A DNA stretch of 64,000 bases from Monomorium pharaonis (GCF_013373865.1 NC_050472.1:12035413-12099412); one strand, 5' to 3'; shown: positions 43,534 to 55,924, numbered from the stretch's first letter. A program made the numbers and translations. The notes: generated by a model from the letters alone, not told the origin.

Positions 43534-43719
43534 ATGATGGTGGATGGTCCTGACTTGATGGAAACTCACGTGCATCCCGAAGGATATACTGAGATGAATT
43601 CAGGAACAGTAATGCAAATAAACGAAGATATACCGCAACAAATTACTTCTCCAACTACTACTATAAGTACCATAGCTGTGCAAAGCGGAGATACGCGTGT
43701 AGTAATCGCTTTACTTCAA
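43534..43719 (+). CDS. CCDC141-like protein, start-codon exon
   Basis: First coding exon, 62 codons, with tandem ATGs at 43534 and 43537 (context ACAATG). The conserved part is TTTISTIAVQSGDTRVVIAL, which I recognise as the N-terminal signature of vertebrate CCDC141/CAMDI (STTVSTIAIQ.GD...I.V), preceded by a variable leader. The donor CAA|GTAAGA at 43720 is strong; ends phase 0. In vertebrates the protein is a spectrin-repeat protein linked to DISC1 and centrosome/neuronal migration; the insect role is unknown. Recognition is from memory and needs a search. Confidence 0.8.
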
Positions 43720-43894
43720 GTAAGAAACATGCGTTGCATTTAATGAATAATAATATTAATAATCAATTTAATAATTAATAATTAAACTTCTACAAACATT
43801 TATATATGTTTATTTTATGCTACAAATTCAGCAAATATTTTAACTTTTTAAGTAAAACTCAATTAGAAGTAAAAATTTTGTCAGTGATGCATCA

Positions 43895-43933
<39 letters not shown>

Positions 43934-46335
43934 CACGCGCGCGCGTATGTGTATAATTTTATATAAAATAAATTTTCAATATTTTCTGTGTCCAAACAAT
44001 TAATTTTGTAAATGTACACTAAAAAAAAAAAAATTTAAGTAATTAGTAATAAATATTTCTTGTAACATTTTCTTCGATATTTATTCATTGTAAATAAATT
44101 TATTTATGAAAACAAAATAAATATTTCTGCGAAATACATTTTATTTTTCTTATTAATTGGTTTATTTTTTAGGAATAAAATTTTTGAAATAAAATTTACA
44201 TTATTTTCCACAAAAAAGCTTTAAGTATTTTTTTAACAATTTATTTTAATAGGACAAAAAAGTTTTATTTTTAGCAAATAAATCATTTATTTTTACGCAC
44301 GCTGGATCATATCTCTTTAAATAAAATACATTTTATAGAAATATATTTCAGAAATACATTTTACAAAATATTGCATAGAAATGTATATTTCATTTTCATA
44401 AATAATTTTTTTATAAATATCGAAGAAAACGTCACAAGAAATATTTAGTTTTCAACTTTTCAACTTTTCTCTCATTGTCAGTAATAAAATTAGCTTGTAT
44501 TATATTAAAATTTTTTAATAAATTATCTTGCTTATTTAATACTATTTCACCACAAATTTATCATTTTTTACACATATTTTCAGACTTATGTATAAACATA
44601 AAAAAAATATATATATAAAGTAGAACTGTGATGATTTATTGCAATTTTATATAATCAATTTATTAACAACAGGCCAATGATTTTTTCATTTTAGACACAA
44701 GTATGCTTTTCATTGATATTATATTATGATTAATATTATTATAGATAATATTATTATTAGTAAGGGTTTTTAATATCTCCAATCAAATTTTTACTAAAAA
44801 ATTATATTTAATAAATTTGTAACATAAAATAAATTTCTAATATCTTATATCCGGACAACTTTGTGAACGCATATTCTTTATTTTACAGTCTTGTTCGGTT
44901 AACGCAAGTAATTTTATTTAATTTTATTTATAAACTCTGGAAATAATGTTTAAAAATATTTTTGTTTTAACGTGCTTCTTTCAAATAATTTTAAGTGAAG
45001 GCTAATCTTCCATTGTGCGATTTTGTATATGACATTATGGTGTGGGTATTTTGGGATTCGGTTACTTCGCTCTATAGCTATTTCCGAGACTTCTTGAAAC
45101 CGTAAACGTTTTAGGTATCTGCTGAGCAAAATGAGTCTCCCGAAACTATACGAAGGATAAATTTAACCGCTAGGTACAGTAACTCACATTATGCGCCACC
45201 ATGATTAGTTAAATCATTTACATACGTTATGTTGGATTCTGAAGGAATCCATGATTTAGGATTACGATTCAAACACAATTTATATAAAATTATGTTTCAA
45301 GTATTTTATTACTAATTACAGAATGCACATCTTTACTATATTTAATATTTCTTAAAAGTAAAATGTCGCGGGAAATAAAGCGAAGATTTTTTTCAGTTTA
45401 AAATTAAATATTTTATTTTATAAAAGATTTGGAAGAGAAGAATTATTTCTAAATTTAATTTTTGTTTTAATATAAATTATCAATTTAACTTATACTAACT
45501 GTACAACAAATTCTACAAAATTGATCGATAAGTAAATTGAGTAATCGGTGAACTCGTATCGAACAATTCGATTCGTGGTACGGATCCGCACACTTTCGTA
45601 TAATCTAACAAACCGGTATTATATATATATAAGCGAGATGGCTTGAGGCAGCCTGTGCCCAACCTGGTTCAGTGGCAGACAAGTGGCATGATTCTTTCTT
45701 TTACCGTACCTTCGTCTATATCTTACCTACAATCTATCTATAGTACTTTCTTCTATGTCCAAAACAAGAGAGAAAATGTTAAGTAGAGATTAACCAGAAT
45801 GTCTAGATACACATAGACTTATGATATCTCCCTGGTGAAAATGGAAAATTGGAGCGTAAGTCGAATGTAAAGGGAGAGTAATAGAAGCGTTAACAAACCT
45901 TCTACGAAGCGTAAATTGAAACAATGAAATGTAAAAGGAGCGTTAACACTTCTTTTACATTTCATTGTTTTAATTTACGCTTCGTAGAAGGTTTGTTAAC
46001 GCTTCTATTACTCTCCCTTTTCATTCGACTTACGCTCCGATTTTACATTTTCACCAGGGCTTAACGACGCAGTTACAGTAACATCGCCAAGCATAAGAAT
46101 TTGTCAAGTATTTTCATTGCATGTTGTGATACCGTGTTTATTAAATAATCGTTCAATTAACATCTAAGAAAATAAAACAGTTTACAGATAAAACAATTAA
46201 TTTAATAACTTTTACTGAATAAACTTTTTTGTCTTTTCAAAATTACATTGAATTTTTGTTTTCTAATTGAGTTACTTAGTGCAGTTTTAACATATGCCGA
46301 AAATGGTCATGTTTTTTTCCACTAAAGTTTTATTT

Positions 46336-46385
<50 letters not shown>

Positions 46386-47211
46386 GTATGTATATGTAAT
46401 TGTATAAAATCGTATTTAATTTGAGCTGTTTGTCTGTTTTACTAAATAAATTTACAAATCACATCTTCTTATAATGCAATGTAAACAAATAATATCTTTT
46501 AAATTCTTAACAAATATGTCTAATATTCGCTAATTATTTTCCGTCAACTATCTAATATTTAAAAAAACTTGTTATAAAGTACTGTTATGTATTTCTTTCT
46601 TTGCATGTACATATTAAAGGAAAAGAAACGATTTTATCGTTCGAGTGATGTATACCAGAAGACAGAATTGGTCAGTCCAAATGTAGTTATTTGGCAGTAT
46701 GCCAAAGATGAAAATGGAAACATATCTTGCCCCTTTTTGTGGCCTAACTTTACAAGGCCAATGAACTCTGCAGGGCTAATTTCTATACGATCTTTATCAA
46801 ATCTTATTTCTTTCCATCTCTTCTTTTTAATAATACTGACTGACAAAGACTAAAAGAAACTTTGTTCCGAATTTGATTTACGATATTCTATAAGTTATTG
46901 TTAGATTTCTAGACAATTATTAGAAATTTATTTAAATGTTGAAACAAACATTATATTGCGACATTAAACGAATTTACATTTCTTGAGATTCTTTTTTGAG
47001 ATTGTATTGTATATTGCCTTCCATAATGGTTCCAAATGTTGGTACAATATTGTATTAATTATGAAAATGATAATTTCCACATAAAATGTGATATTGAATA
47101 ATATATCAAACTTATATATTTAGTCTATGCAATATTATTTATATTGTTAGAAGTTAATTTATTTTATTATTTTATTACTTTATATTATTTTATTATCATT
47201 TTTATGTTTAG
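43720..47211. other. Intron 1 of the CCDC141-like gene
   Basis: 3.5 kb. Holds a (GT)n(GC)n microsatellite at 43897-43945, an inverted repeat at about 44035-44455 (AAATATTTCTTGT..ACATTTTCTTCGATATTTAT pairing with ATAAATATCGAAGAAAACGT), the palindrome at 45830-46059, and (TA)n/(TATG)n at 46340-46396. Near 45618-45690 a TATATATATATAAGCGAG sequence with an initiator-like TTCAGTG downstream could be a minor promoter. The frames near 46590-46850 are unassigned. Confidence 0.5.
45830..46059. mobile_element. 230-bp near-perfect palindrome, CCCTGGTGAAAATG tips
   Basis: CCCTGGTGAAAATGGAAAAT at the left and ATTTTACATTTTCACCAGGG at the right. Pairing is almost complete (GAAGCGTTAACAAACCTTCT against AGAAGGTTTGTTAACGCTTC) with the turn near 45945. 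A compact MITE or single-hairpin element. Confidence 0.75.
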
Positions 47212-47334
47212 AGCGGCGAATGGTTAAAGCTGAAAATACTCGAATTCCAACCAGGACTAACAAAACTTGGTGCTTCTGTAAAAGAAGCCACAGAATTCTT
47301 GAACGCACATGATCAGATATTACTTCGATTACAG
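47212..47334 (+). CDS. CCDC141-like protein, exon 2
   Basis: 41 codons, phase 0 to phase 0. Acceptor TTTATGTTTAG; donor CAG|GTGAAA. The peptide SGEWLKLKILEFQPGLTKLG, then a helical TEFLNAHDQILLRL, aligns in order with the region after the N-terminal signature in CCDC141. Being symmetrical in phase 0, it can accept either the start-codon exon or the exon at 41180. Confidence 0.82.
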
Positions 47335-47437
47335 GTGAAATTAGACGTGTCAAGTAAAATTTCAAATTGTGTAAAAGTTTGCATTAAATATGCATAAATA
47401 AAAAGCTTAAAGTTAATTAAAACTTTATCATAATCAG

Positions 47438-47616
47438 AATAAACAAAGCCCGGTGGAAGAATTATTGCGACAAGCTGATCAATTAATCGCAACCCAAAAA
47501 CCAAGAGCAGAAGTATATACTGCTATGGCGGAGACATTAGGTCAGGCATGGCACGATGTAAATCAACTTTTAGATCGTCGTAAGGAGATACTCGACCGAA
47601 ATGTATCATTTCAATG
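47438..47616 (+). CDS. CCDC141-like protein, exon 3, spectrin-type helix
   Basis: Acceptor CATAATCAG; donor TG|GTAAAG. 59 codons plus 2 nt. The strongest family signature is here: EELLRQADQL, then EVYTAMAETLGQAW and LLDRRKEIL, matching the AEVYxAMAExLGxAW block of CCDC141. Spectrin-repeat helix pattern. Confidence 0.87.
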
Positions 47617-48086
47617 GTAAAGTGTTTGTATGCATAAAATTAAAGAAATTCTACATAATAAAGATTTAGACATTATTTTCCACATAAATTGTCAAAAGAT
47701 TAAAGTTTATTAAATTGATAAGTAATGTAAAGTATTTTTCCTCTTTATTTTTTTAGCAATGTACTTCTCTAAATTTATATTTGTTTTTTCAATTAAGTAA
47801 AAAGAGGAATGTATAACTTATTGAGATATATTTTATTCTTTAAACCAAAATTTAAAAACTTATATGTAAGTTTACTTTACTATTTTGTTTATTTTACTTG
47901 CAATTATAACTTGAGTCTTGTTCTAATACAATAAAATTGTGATATTATAAAATTAATATATAGTATAATTTTTAACTATTATAGAAGGACGTGGTTTCTC
48001 TCTTACAATTAGATCATAGAAACAGTATCCTGAAACGTAACGACAGGAACAGAGGATTAATGAAATTGATTTAAATCTTTTTGTAG
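47617..48086. other. Intron 3 of the CCDC141-like gene
   Basis: AT-rich, no repeat or exon seen. Confidence 0.6.
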
Positions 48087-48334
48087 TCGCGCGGCAGAAT
48101 GTAGAGAAAATATGGAGGCATTGGAAATGGCGTGTAATGACACGTTACTACCGATCGAGAAAGAAGCAGTAAAAAATTTTCTGTCAAAGATTCAAGATCT
48201 TCGTAAAGATATGTTGGAAGCATTGATGGGTGCATTACGGGAGGGTAAGACATTGCTAGATGGACTCAAGGAATTAGTAAGCGAAGGCACTTTAGATTCT
48301 AGACCAGATACAATTAAAGATGAAGCTAATCATG
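48087..48334 (+). CDS. CCDC141-like protein, exon 4
   Basis: Acceptor ATCTTTTTGTAG; donor CATG|GTATGT. Two nt from the previous exon complete a Cys codon; left in phase 1. Helical spectrin-like content (CRENMEALEMACNDTLL; SKIQDLRKDMLEALMGAL). Continues the collinear alignment with CCDC141. Confidence 0.85.
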
Positions 48335-48440
48335 GTATGTTAAATATTTGTTCAATAGCTGCAAATAATTATTTGCTTATTGTTTTAATTACCTTATTGA
48401 TACTAAACTTAAGATTTCTGATGTAAAAATATTTCATTAG

Positions 48441-48697
48441 CTGTGTTACGAGTTGAAAAATGGCTGGAAGAACTTCATGATAGAAGGCGGCTGATTGAAA
48501 CATCTTTTCGTAGCAGAAAAACTCAGTTGGAACAATGTCTTGCTCTCGCATTGCTCGCGACTGATCTTCGTGATCTTGAAGAAATTCTCAATGATAGAAT
48601 TGTCGGACTAGAGAGTAATTGCGATCAGTTGGGAAATTCTGCATCTAATGCAGAACTACTTCTTTTTGAATTAACAAAGTTGCAAGTGGAAGCAAAG
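48441..48697 (+). CDS. CCDC141-like protein, exon 5
   Basis: Acceptor ATTTCATTAG; donor AAG|GTATCC. Entered in phase 1 (Ala codon), left in phase 0; 86 codons. VEKWLEELHDRRRLIE and QLEQCLALALLATDL are classic spectrin-repeat helices, and the RVEKWLExLxDRR block corresponds to the vertebrate KVDRLLELLQDRR segment. Confidence 0.87.
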
Positions 48698-48837
48698 GTA
48701 TCCGAAAAGAAATTTAATTTAGGCAACGTCATCAAAGTTAAATATATTAAATAAATATATTCTATGTTCCTTTACATAATATGTATATTTTCTACATAAA
48801 ATAATTTATTTTAAAAGAAAAATTTCATGTTTTCTAG

Positions 48838-49029
48838 GATTTTCAAGATAAGGCCATTAAAATAACTAAATCGACCGAACGATTAGTGTCATCAGGACAC
48901 TTTGCAGGCGAACAAGCGACCAAACAGGCGTATGCGATTCTTAGCACCGCCGCCGATTATATCAACGATTTAGATCAATACAATATATTGCTGAATAGGA
49001 CAATAGCTTTTTTCAATCTTGCACAATCG
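48838..49029 (+). CDS. CCDC141-like protein, exon 6
   Basis: Acceptor TGTTTTCTAG; donor TCG|GTAAGG. 64 codons, phase 0 to 0. Helical: KAIKITKSTERLVSSGHF, then YAILSTAADYINDLDQYN. Spectrin-repeat type. Confidence 0.85.
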
Positions 49030-49152
49030 GTAAGGGCTTTTAGTTTCTAATTATATAGAACTAATTAGTGAAGTAACATAATGAATTTTTAAATTTAATT
49101 CAATCACGTATATCTACTGAACTTAATTACTAACATTGATTAATATAATCAG

Positions 49153-49332
49153 GCTTTTACAAAACTGGACCAGCTGGAAGTTCAATTAATGACAACAGAG
49201 TATCCTTCTTATTCTGCACAACTCGCACATTTTCACGAGCAGACAGTGGCTACGATAGAAGACATAACCTTGAAACCATTGTCAGAAGGATATGCGCTTC
49301 TAGATATCACAAAACAAGCATCTGGTGCTGAG
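49153..49332 (+). CDS. CCDC141-like protein, exon 7 (gene continues off the window)
   Basis: Acceptor TATAATCAG; donor GAG|GTTAGA. 60 codons, phase 0 to 0. FTKLDQLEVQLM opens another spectrin-like repeat. The protein is incomplete here: vertebrate CCDC141 is far longer. The next exon would follow a nearly 15-kb repeat-filled intron. Confidence 0.83.
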
Positions 49333-49541
49333 GTTAGAATAATCTATTAATTAACCATATTTATTATGTACTTTAACAAAAAACTTATATATCTCCTTAT
49401 TTAAAAGACAGTTATATTATTACTAAATATACCCAAACGCAACAGACAGATATTAAAAAATGTTAAAACCGCACTCAAAAATAATCTTGCAATTTCAACA
49501 CAAATTATATGTGTGTACAAATTAGTTGAGGTAGATAAATA

Positions 49542-50443
49542 ACACAGGCACACAAAAAAAAAAGTGGTTGGTCCGGCGGACTAGACTAGTCAATCCTTAT
49601 GTATTTCGACCCGCTGAATCCGAATCTAAGGTCAGAATTGCAAAGTTAGCTCGCATTTTCAAACCACAAAAAAAATTATTTTTTAATTACACAGGCACAC
49701 AAAAAAAGTGGTTGGTCCGGCGGACTAGACTAGTCAATCCTTATGTATTTCGATCCGCTGAATCCGAATCTAAGATCAGAATTGCAAAATTAGCTCGCAT
49801 TTTCTAACCTCAAAAAAAAATTTTTTTTTAAATATTGGTCCGGTGGGCCAGACTAGTCAATTCTTATGTATTTTGACCTGCTGAATCCGAATTCAAGGTC
49901 AGAATTGCAAAGTTAGCTCGCATTTCCTAACCTAAAAAAAATTTTTTTTGAGATTAGGAAAAAATGAGCTAATTCAGCAATTCTGACCTTGGATTTGGAT
50001 TCAGCGGGTCAAAATACATAAGGATAGACTAGTCTGGTCCGCCGGACCAACATTTAAAAAAATTTTTTTTTTGAGGTTAGGAAAAAATGAGCCAATTCAG
50101 CAATTCTAACCTTGGATTTGGATTCAGCGGGTCAAAATACATAAGAATAAACTAGTCTGGTTTGCCGGACCAACATTAAAAAAGAAATTTTTTTTTTAGG
50201 TTAAGAAATGCGAGCTAACTTTGCAATTCTGACCTTGGATTCGGATTCAGCGGGTCAAAATACATAAGGATTGACTAGTCTGGCCCACTGGACCAATATT
50301 TAAAAAAAAAATTTTTTTGAGGTTAGAAAATGCGAGCTAACTTTGCAATTCTGACCTTAGATTCGGATTCAGCGGGTCAAAATACATAAGGATTGACTAG
50401 TCTAGTCCGCCGGACCAACCACTTTTTTTTTGTGTGCCTGTGT
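49542..50443. mobile_element. Foldback with three direct and four inverted units of about 120-150 bp
   Basis: Ends ACACAGGCACACAAAAAA and inverse, TTTTTTGTGTGCCTGTGT. The unit contains GGTCCGGCGGACTAGACTAG, TCAATCCTTATGTATTT and CGCTGAATCCGAATCTAAGG. It starts at about 49565, 49710 and 49835, then appears inverted four times (about 49950-50050, 50065-50175, 50190-50290, 50310-50420). Units are over 85% alike by eye. Frames across it are repetitive artefacts. Confidence 0.85.
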
Positions 50444-50829
50444 AATTAGCATAGCGTGATATATATGTATTGCATAATCAATTTAACTTACAGAAGCAGA
50501 ATTTATAAATTCTTTACGGCAATTAAAATTCTAGCAGATACAAAAATTAACGATACATTTTGGTCGTGATATAAAAAAGTTTATATCAAAAAAAAAACTT
50601 TTTAGGTGTAGCATATTAAAAATGGACGTAGTGGACGTTCCATAACGTATTTAAAACGATTCTTAAACATTTTTAGAACATTTTAAAGACATCTCGTGTT
50701 ACTCTTCTAGACATCTGAAAAATGTTAATTTTAAATAAACGGATTAAAATTGGACCTATTTGGATTATTTAAAATTTAAAAAAAAAAAGGTTTAGATAAA
50801 ATATTTGTTTTTAATGCAAATTGAAGTTA

Positions 50830-51779
50830 CCCAGACAGCACCAGATATCGTACGAATATTATACTCTCATACGTAATGTACTGTGATCATACCGAATATA
50901 CGTAAAACATTCATATAACGTCTCAGTAGAATGTCATTTTGATATATCCTCAAGATAAACTTAGAATATAGCGACTGAACTTCGCAACTCCTACTGAATA
51001 TATTGAGATTATATCTAATATACTCAAAACATCCGTAAAATATCCTATGATATATCTCATGTATATCTATCACATATTTCCAAAATATCCGCGTAATATC
51101 GAAAGTGAATCATGTCAACGCTATCTATGATCTGTAACGTTACGCATTTTCGTCTGCCGTGTGATGCAGACACGTGGTGAAGTGTAGGGTGTGAACGTGC
51201 GAACACGAACTCACGGACAACGTGGTTTTCTCAGGAATTACGCCCAGATAACTCTGGTATGTACATAAGATATAATATAGTAACGTAAACTATAATAATA
51301 TATATATATATTGTATATATACATATATTATTTAGGTTATAACCTACAATTATCTGAGCATAATTTCCCAAAGCACCCCAGCGTATTCAACAGATATTAC
51401 GCTTCATTTTTTGCGATAGCTTCCTGATGTGCGAAATGATTAATTCCTCTTCTTATTTCTTCTTGCTAATTCTGTATGTTTAATTCCTTGTTCCTTATTC
51501 CTCTCATTATGCATGAGCCCATATAATGTGAACATACTGTAGACATATTGTGAATATACTGAAGATATACTTTAGACATACGTATAACATTCTTAAGATA
51601 TATTCGGTATATTCTCATAAACTGCCAGCGAAATTCTATGGGATAAGGCAACGCGGACATAGTACGTTATGAGTATATACTCGCCATATCACAGACGTAT
51701 CTCTAATATTATACGAATATTGCAATATACTTTCGCAATATCCTATTATCGTTCTCATAATCTACATGTGCTGTCTGGG
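50830..51779. mobile_element. 950-bp CCCAGACAGCAC element, copy 2
   Basis: Near-identical to 12265-13212, same orientation, differing by a handful of bases (e.g. TATTGAG for TACTGAG near 51003, TTTTTTGCGA for TTTCTCGCGA near 51407) and in the AT tract near 51295-51320. Flanked by TA. Confidence 0.85.
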
Positions 51780-52020
51780 TAAGTTGTTTGCAATTTATTA
51801 ATTGCACAAAATATATTGACAAATTAATAGAAGTATTCTGTAACTCTTGATGATCTTAAGCCTCAGGGAACTAACCTCTGGATTAGCGTAACCCAAGCAA
51901 ATTTTAAAATTCGTGCCGTTTTTAAACAAAGAAAGGTGAGGAAGCCGAAAGCGGAAGGGGGAGGGGGGGGCTTTAAGATTCCAAGTATTAGTTCACCGCT
52001 TGGCAGAGCCAGTATTCTTA

Positions 52021-52961
52021 GAGTGCTGTCCCATGGCAGTCGGAATCTCGGAAAAGTAATAGAGAAGGGATCAACCAATCAGAAATTTCGCGCGTTTCTC
52101 CTAGTAGACAGTTAGGCACATTCAAAAAACACAACAAAGATTGATTTATGAGGTTAACAAGGTTAACTTTTCATTTTATTTGACAATATGTCCGAAAATC
52201 TTTTTCACCATGAGTAAAAACATATCAGTGGTAAATTAATTTGATTATTTTATTTACTGTAATTATAATTTTTTGTAAAATACGTATTTTATTAAAACAA
52301 ATTATAATAAGATATTTTTATAAATATAGAATAGGTTATTAAATAACTGATATACTAATAATAATAATGAAAATGTTAACTTTTTAATTTTTAGAAGCAA
52401 TTCATATGCAGCTACTGTAATTATTGATGATTATGGAATTTGTTTCCATTTAATAATTTTTTCAGTTAAAATTATTCTTATTTTTTTCCATTTTATAATG
52501 TAGCTAGAAAATACAAATATACAATTTTTTATATAAATAATATTATATAAACAATTATCAATAATATATCATATTGCCACAGGTTCAAAAATTGCAAACT
52601 TGTTAGTCCGGAATTTTTATGACTGAGTTGACTTATGTACTAATATTTTCGGAATTTTTAAAAGTCGAAAAATTTATTTTTATTGTTTTAGAGCAAAAAA
52701 ATATTCACCGTAGCAAAAGAATTAGTAAAAAAGTGGAATTTATATATATTATATTATATTATAAGATAATAACAAAATTTTTTTAAATTAAAAACAATTT
52801 TGAAGTTAGAATACTCTTTCGCTTTCTGTAAAAAATACTCCATGAGGAACGAGAACATCAAAAACTCGGAACAATAAGCTGATTCTGATTGGCTAACCCC
52901 CCTCTCCATTATTTTTCTGAGATTCCGTTTTCCGGACTCCGGCTGCCATGGAACAGCACCC
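52021..52961. mobile_element. 941-bp TIR element, GAGTGCTGTCCCATGGCAG tips
   Basis: The left 90 bp (GTCGGAATCTCGGAAAAGTA, then CAACCAATCAGAA) are repeated inversely at the right end (TTCTGATTGGCTAACC, then CTGCCATGGAACAGCACC). The interior is AT-rich with no ORF of note. The GGAAGGGGGAGGGGGGG stretch just left (51955) lies outside. Confidence 0.65.
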
Positions 52962-53187
52962 TTACGAGCTGAAGGGCAAGCATCAATTAAATTGTGTTCT
53001 CAGGTATTTTTCATCCCAGTTTGTACGGAACCTCACACAACTGCTGGGTTAGATCAAATCAAATTTTGCATAAACGTAATTTTAATTGCTTTTTCGTAAA
53101 ATTTAATACAAAATATCATCATTTAGTGCGCAATAAGTGAACATAAAGTGTTATTTGATAACTTTAATCCATTAAGTCTCATGGCGA

Positions 53188-54138
53188 AAATGTTTTGGTC
53201 TCGTCTCGACGAGACGAGACTAACTTAGTCTCGGACTCGGGCTCGGTGTGTTTTCGAAATTCTCGATATCATCTCGGTCTCGCCCGATCAAGTCTCGATT
53301 TCGGTCTCAATCTCGAGTCGAGAATCTAATTGGTCTCGACACTCTCGACCGTTTTTATGCACGTTGTTGCAGATTTTTACTGCAGAACAGATGAACGATA
53401 AAACAACTGATCTTCGCGAACGACTTTTCCGTCCAGTAGAGCAGGCCTCGATGCGTGAGGGGAAGACGTATGTACCACCTCTCCGCGCGGCCGCCTCTTT
53501 CGGCGTATGTTAAATTTGCCCCCACACATTAAAATTCTGTAGTTCTGATATGAGTTCCCGTTTCAATTTGAAGAGATAAAGAGTTCTCTTTAATTTAGAA
53601 AAAGAGTTCTGTTGATTAACAGTCGAAAATTAAAATTAAAAGAATGGAGTGCTAACTTCTTATCAAAATTTCCGATCGAATAGTTCTGACTGGCTAATAG
53701 CTTCATTTTGCGATTATCTAGAGTTCTTGAAGCATAAAAAAACTTTTTCATTTATTAAAAAAAAAAATTAAAAATTGTTGAAAATTTAATTTTAAGATAC
53801 ATTAATTCCGAGATGTTTCTATAGTTATTTTACTTATTTCGAAGAGTTCTCGACGAATAAAAAAAATTTAGATAAAAAAATTGAAGAATTATGGACTATT
53901 GACGAAATTTCAAATGTAGTTAAAAATGACACGTATCTGCTTATTATGTCATCCAATCGCTTTGGCTTATAAGACTTTTTACCAGAACTCATCGAGAATT
54001 TTATAACTTACATATATATACAACTTTAACTGAACAAATTTATTAAAAATAAATAATTGGGTTAAAAAATCGAGAATCTTGACAAGACTAGTCGAAATTC
54101 TCGGTTTCGTCAAGACTCTTGGCATAATAGCCAGTGTA
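53188..54138. mobile_element. GTCTCG-array foldback, copy 1
   Basis: Left arm TTGGTCTCGTCTCGACGAGACGAGAC and further GTCTCG/TCTCGA hexamers to about 53345, then GATCTTCGCGAACGACTTTTC and CCGCGCGGCCGCC, then AT-rich sequence. The right end has reduced hexamers (TCGAGAATCTTGACAAGAC). It is an inverted-orientation copy of 62719-63780; the right tip is decayed. Confidence 0.65.
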
Positions 54139-55105
54139 TCAAAAGCGCGTATAAATAAAGACAATAAGAGAATATAGACATGTACAAACACAACAAATAA
54201 AGAATCTGCCTTATTTGGTCATGTAACATTTAGGTGCCATTGGACTATTGGAGTTAAAAATTTTTAAGTACAAAGTTTTAAAATTTGGAATGACCACATG
54301 CGTGACAGATATCACAGCAAATAACCGAAGCTTTACAGAATCAGTCTAATCCCAGCGCTCAAATTCTATATCAAATTTTCCACAGTCGCCAATACTTACT
54401 TTTTATCAATATTTACTTTTTATCAATGACTCGATATTACTTTACAAATAAACTACTTTAAATTAAATATCATAATCAGTAACAAAAAGACTGTGTTCAT
54501 AATACAGAATAAATAAGTAAATTAATAATTTTAAAAAAAGTCACAATACTGATAGCAATACTAATTAAGTTCTTAAAGGAATTATCTTATTTTTCGAAAA
54601 ATAAACATTATATTTTATTAATATTAATGAAAATATAATTTGTTTAATTATAATATATAACTGAAGAAGAGAAAAGACCATAATTCATATATCCAACGCT
54701 TGTTTCTATACAGAATTAGCTAAAAACAAATATATAAAAAAATTAATTTTTTACTAATTTTTTTTGCAAGTTGCATAATTTAATAACAACGAATATATTA
54801 TTGAGTATATAATTATATTCAATTATTTTACATTTGTAGTGTCCTAAAACTGTTTTATTCATATTCCTCTCTTTTTAACTTTTCCTATTATTTTAAATAT
54901 AAAATTAAGATACAGTATGAAAATAAACTAACATACCTGTCAATAAAACAGGCTACAAAATAGCAAAAACTACACAAGACAAAGGACACAGCATTATAAG
55001 ATCAATTTATTAAATTAGTAATGTAATTTAATGTTTATGTATAGATATTAGCGCACTGCATGTTGCGCCGGTTATTATGCAGATAGAGGACAACCTCACC
55101 GATTT
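54139..55105. other. AT-rich intron
   Basis: No gene or clear repeat seen. Confidence 0.5.
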
Positions 55106-55109
55106 CAAT

Positions 55110-55802
55110 GGAGTGGCCTTCACTTGGACACAGTACAATTGAACATAGTGCAAATGGACACAGTGCAAAGAGACACAAAATAATGTACACGTTTCATTTC
55201 GACACAGGAATTTTGGGCACAGTAATTTTGTACACAGGAAAAATAAATTTTGGACAAATTACAATTTGGACACGATAAAAATGTACACCGTGCAATTGGA
55301 CACATAAAATTTGTTACACCGCAAAGTTGTATACCGCTAAGTTATACATCGTAAAGTTGTACACCGCAAGTCGCAAACCCAGGTGATGCAGAGAATGGTT
55401 TGCGCGCGCGCGCACACACACACGCTCGGCCCCCTTTCCCGCACCCGCCTCGTCGAAATCGCTAACCCATGTTGTACATTGCAAACAAAGTAAAGTTTAT
55501 ATGTATTAGCAGATTTCCAATACAATATACACGGTGTACAACTTTGCGGTGTACAAGTTTGCGGTGTACAACTTTGCGGTGTACAAATTTTACGTGTCCA
55601 ATTGCACGGCGTACATTTTTATTGTGTCCAAATTGTAATTTGTCCAGAATTTATTTTTCCTGTGTACAAAATTACTGTGTCCAAAATTCTTGTGTCGAAA
55701 TGAACCGTGTCCATTTGAAACGTATACATTATTTTGTATCCATTTGCACCGTGTCCATTTGCACTGTGTCTAATTGTACTGTGTCCAAGTAAACCACTCC
55801 CT
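55110..55802. mobile_element. Modular foldback, arm units GTACACCGCAAAGTT and GGACACAGT
   Basis: The left arm (55112-55370) opens GGCCTTCACTTGGACACAGT as at 9537 and passes through many units. The centre has AAGTCGCAAACCCAGGTGATG, a (CG)(CA) tract at 55402-55424 and CCCGCACCCGCCTCGTCG. The right arm (55528-55795) is the inverse in the same unit order, ending ACTGTGTCCAAGTAAACC. Arms pair over about 250 bp. Confidence 0.8.
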
Positions 55803-55924
55803 TTCAATGACCTTGATATATGTTGTCAGGGTCATTATTCTAAACAACTTTTTTCTATACATGTTACCGTCACTCGGCCTTAGATTCCGAGATATACACA
55901 AAATTTTTTTTAATTTCTTGCTTT

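Noticed and set aside
46587..46853. Overlapping ORFs of 88 (+) and 70 (-) aa in intron 1
   Set aside because: Codon use looks less random than the surroundings, but I find no splice sites in phase with neighbouring exons and no domain. Possibly a fragment of an old retrocopy; not supported enough to annotate.
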